Shown here piece after piece: positions 63,101-64,000 of a DNA stretch of 64,000 nucleotides. The notes under the pieces are model-generated. The model did no database searches, had not been told where the DNA came from, and saw only the letters and a program-made list of their open reading frames with translations. The position numbers were made by a program, and so were the translations under genes. The stretch covers positions 1,116,001 through 1,180,000 of the forward strand of contig NZ_CP126251.1 of assembly GCF_003234115.2 (NCBI RefSeq), given 5' to 3'. This stretch comes from Curtobacterium sp. MCPF17_002. Its GTDB lineage: Bacteria > Actinomycetota > Actinomycetes > Actinomycetales > Microbacteriaceae. Every line of letters begins with the position of its first letter. The first letter of the stretch is position 1.

Positions 63101-63396
63101 TCGCGGTGCTCGACACCGTGACCACGCCCGAGCTCGAGGCCGAGGGTCTGGCCCGCGACGTCGTCCGCGCCGTCCAGCAGGCCCGCCGTGACGCCGGCCT
63201 CGACGTCGGCGACCGGATCGCCCTCCGGCTCCGTGTCACGGCCGACGCCGTGGACGCCGTCCGCGCGCACGAACAGCTCATCGCGGGGGAGACCCTGTCG
63301 ACGAGCATCGACGTCGGGACGGCCGAGTTCGCGCAGAGCGAGGGCACCGACGTCGGCGACGGTGCCAAGGTGTCCGTGGAGGTGGCACGCGCATGA
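60124..63396 (+). CDS. ileS: Isoleucyl-tRNA synthetase, eukaryotic-like type
   Basis: 1090 residues from GTG 60124, five bases after AGGAGC. HIGH is HYGH (residues 62-65, [15 protein letters not shown]) and KMSKS is at 640-644 (KMSKSLRN). The editing domain holds [19 protein letters not shown]. The sequence ([14 protein letters not shown]) is that of the type 2 enzymes usual in actinobacteria, a group often less sensitive to mupirocin. A small insert near residue 268 ([12 protein letters not shown]) overlaps a half-site of the GGAGGCGCG repeat. The stop overlaps folC by four bases. Confidence 0.97.
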   Translation: MRYPLNSNADGVVPSPSFPDVEQGILAFWKGDRTFQASIDQREGCPEWTFYDGPPFANGLPHYGHLLTGYAKDVFPRYQTMRGKQVHRRFGWDTHGLPAELEAMRQLGITEKHEIDEMGVDVFNAAAKRSVLQYTDEWQQYVTRQARWVDFEDDYKTLDVTYMESVLWAWKQLWDKGLAYEGFRVLPYCWNDQTPLSNHELRMDDDVYQTRQDQSVTVSFPLQGARAESLGLAGVRALAWTTTPWTLPTNAALAVGPAVTYVVLPAGPGGAADGAEAGSVSYLLASDTVAAYTKELGYESADDAAAAVVRTLTGAELDGVEYERLFDHLADTEGMENGWKVLVADYVETGEGTGIVHQAPAYGADDQEVCAAAGIPVVLSLDAGGVFTPQFGEVAGLLWSDANKPLTKAVRDAGRLLRQASYEHSYPHCWRCRKPLIYKAVSSWFVRVTELRDRMGELNQDINWVPDNVKDGQFGKWVAGAIDWSVSRNRYFGTPIPVWQSDDPAHPRIDVYGSLEEIERDFGRLPVNAEGEVDLHRPFIDELTRPNPDDPTGASTMRRISDVFDVWFDSGSMPYAQVHYPFENREWFESHSPADFIVEYIGQTRGWFYVMHALSTALFDRPAFQNVISHGIVLGSDGQKMSKSLRNYPDVSEVFDRDGADAMRWFLMSSSVIRGGNLVVTEEGIRQGVREFLLPLWSTYYFFTLYANASGPDGAGSSEGYRAQRRTDSTDVLDRYLLAKTRVLVADVTTHLDALDTPLAAQAVRDFADVLTNWYVRRSRDKFWAGAGSSPEATAAFDTLYTVLETLTRVAAPLAPLVAEEIWKGLTGGRSVHLEDFPDAGEFPADDALVDAMDRVRDVASKGLALRKATGKRVRLPLATLTLVVPDPAALTPFADILRDELNVKRVVLEAQAEESLTQYGIERKLTVNARAAGPRIGKQVQQVIPAAKRGDWTATESGVTVGGVDLVEGEYTLDLSVADPTVAVAFLDGGGFAVLDTVTTPELEAEGLARDVVRAVQQARRDAGLDVGDRIALRLRVTADAVDAVRAHEQLIAGETLSTSIDVGTAEFAQSEGTDVGDGAKVSVEVARA

Positions 63397-64000
63397 GCGA
63401 CATCAGTGATGACCAGTACGACGACCACGAACTCGACGGCGACCAGCCGGACGGTGTCCGGATCCCGGTCGGCCCCGCGGGTGACACGGACCCGACCGAG
63501 GCCCTGCCCTACGGCGGGGACGACGACGAGGTCAAGCGCGTCGAGACGGCGCTCTACACCCGCATCGGCGAGCAGTCGCCCGAGCACCGGCTCTCGGCGA
63601 CCCGCCGCGCCGTCGAGCTCCTCGGCGACCCGCACCTGTCGTACCCGGTGATCCACATCACGGGCACCAACGGCAAGACCTCGACCGCCCGGATGGCCGA
63701 GAGCATCATCCGCGCGCACGGCCTCCGCACCGGACTCATGACGAGCCCGCACCTGGTGTCCATCCGGGAGCGCATCGTCGTGGACGGCGCACCGATCGCC
63801 GCGGACCGCTTCGTGGAGAACTGGGACGACATCGCCCCCGTCCTCGAGCTGACCGACAAGGAGCTCACCGACAAGGGCGAGCTCCCGCTGACCTTCTTCG
63901 AGGCGCTGACGGTCCTCGCCCTGGCGTGCTTCGCCGAGGCGCCGGTCGATGTCGCCGTGATCGAGGTCGGCATGGGCGGCGAGTGGGACTCCACGAACGT
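63393..64000 (+). CDS. folC: Folylpolyglutamate/dihydrofolate synthase, N-terminal part (runs off the right edge)
   Basis: The first ~202 residues are visible. An Asp-rich N-terminal extension of ~45 residues is followed by the Mur-ligase-like start: [29 protein letters not shown], the P-loop [10 protein letters not shown] (G91-T96), [15 protein letters not shown] and [15 protein letters not shown]. FolC adds glutamate to folates and may also make dihydrofolate. It is coupled to ileS by an ATGA overlap. Confidence 0.95.
   Translation, partial: MSDISDDQYDDHELDGDQPDGVRIPVGPAGDTDPTEALPYGGDDDEVKRVETALYTRIGEQSPEHRLSATRRAVELLGDPHLSYPVIHITGTNGKTSTARMAESIIRAHGLRTGLMTSPHLVSIRERIVVDGAPIAADRFVENWDDIAPVLELTDKELTDKGELPLTFFEALTVLALACFAEAPVDVAVIEVGMGGEWDSTN

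Overview
The window is high-GC actinobacterial chromosome. The gene set (translational T-box before a eukaryotic-like IleRS, paired clpP1/clpP2, a mycothiol-dependent nitroreductase homologue, several leaderless-type starts) points to Microbacteriaceae, most likely Curtobacterium or a close relative. The genus is an inference from protein style and the intergenic palindromes; no rRNA is present.

Layout. 1-7085: a conserved actinobacterial block (pepN, Rv2466c-like nitroreductase, rpiB, Nei2-like glycosylase) that is split by a type VII-style effector/immunity cassette (1280-4302) and a GNAT/XRE-cupin divergent pair. 7220-18140: an amidohydrolase/PaiB pair facing a seven-gene peptide-scavenging operon (lipoprotein, M14 carboxypeptidase, two permeases, S12 hydrolase, GbsR/MarR regulator, fused double ATPase). 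18141-23304: a tandem duplication, an AraC regulator, a small membrane protein, a two-component system and an EamA exporter. 23337-23940: two small genes behind a perfect SOS box. 24021-33879: a LacI-controlled carbohydrate locus (ABC importer, GH5-type glycosidase, GH38 alpha-mannosidase, secreted Endo H-type GH18) that together look like an N-glycan harvesting system. 34037-37222: small accessory genes, including a fused toxin-antitoxin-like ORF, an orphan PIN protein and envelope or stress proteins. 37341-43720: tRNA-Gly, tRNA-Pro, tig, clpP1, clpP2 and clpX, interrupted by a copper-type CopC/YcnI pair. 44067-52657: M3 peptidase, TetR and alpha/beta hydrolase, valS and an MHS transporter. 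52794-58783: a second peptide/nickel-type ABC operon and a TetR regulator. 58858-64000: a CDF transporter, T-box plus ileS, and the start of folC.

How it fits together. The housekeeping genes follow the order known from M. tuberculosis (pepN...nei2...tRNA/tig/clpP1P2...clpX...valS/folC), while the roughly 30 kb between the Nei2-like gene and the tRNAs is catabolic and accessory. Nearly every convergent gene junction carries a long hairpin, and two families of dispersed palindromes recur. One family has entered the coding sequence of an ABC ATPase, where it forms the linker between the two nucleotide-binding domains.

The most promising candidates for something new are the paralogous double immunity arrangement next to the type VII-like effector, the fused HicA-like/partner ORF, and the SOS-box mini-operon. 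The N-glycan locus is a known kind of system in bifidobacteria but would be notable in this lineage. All functions are read from sequence motifs and recollection of protein families; no database search was possible.
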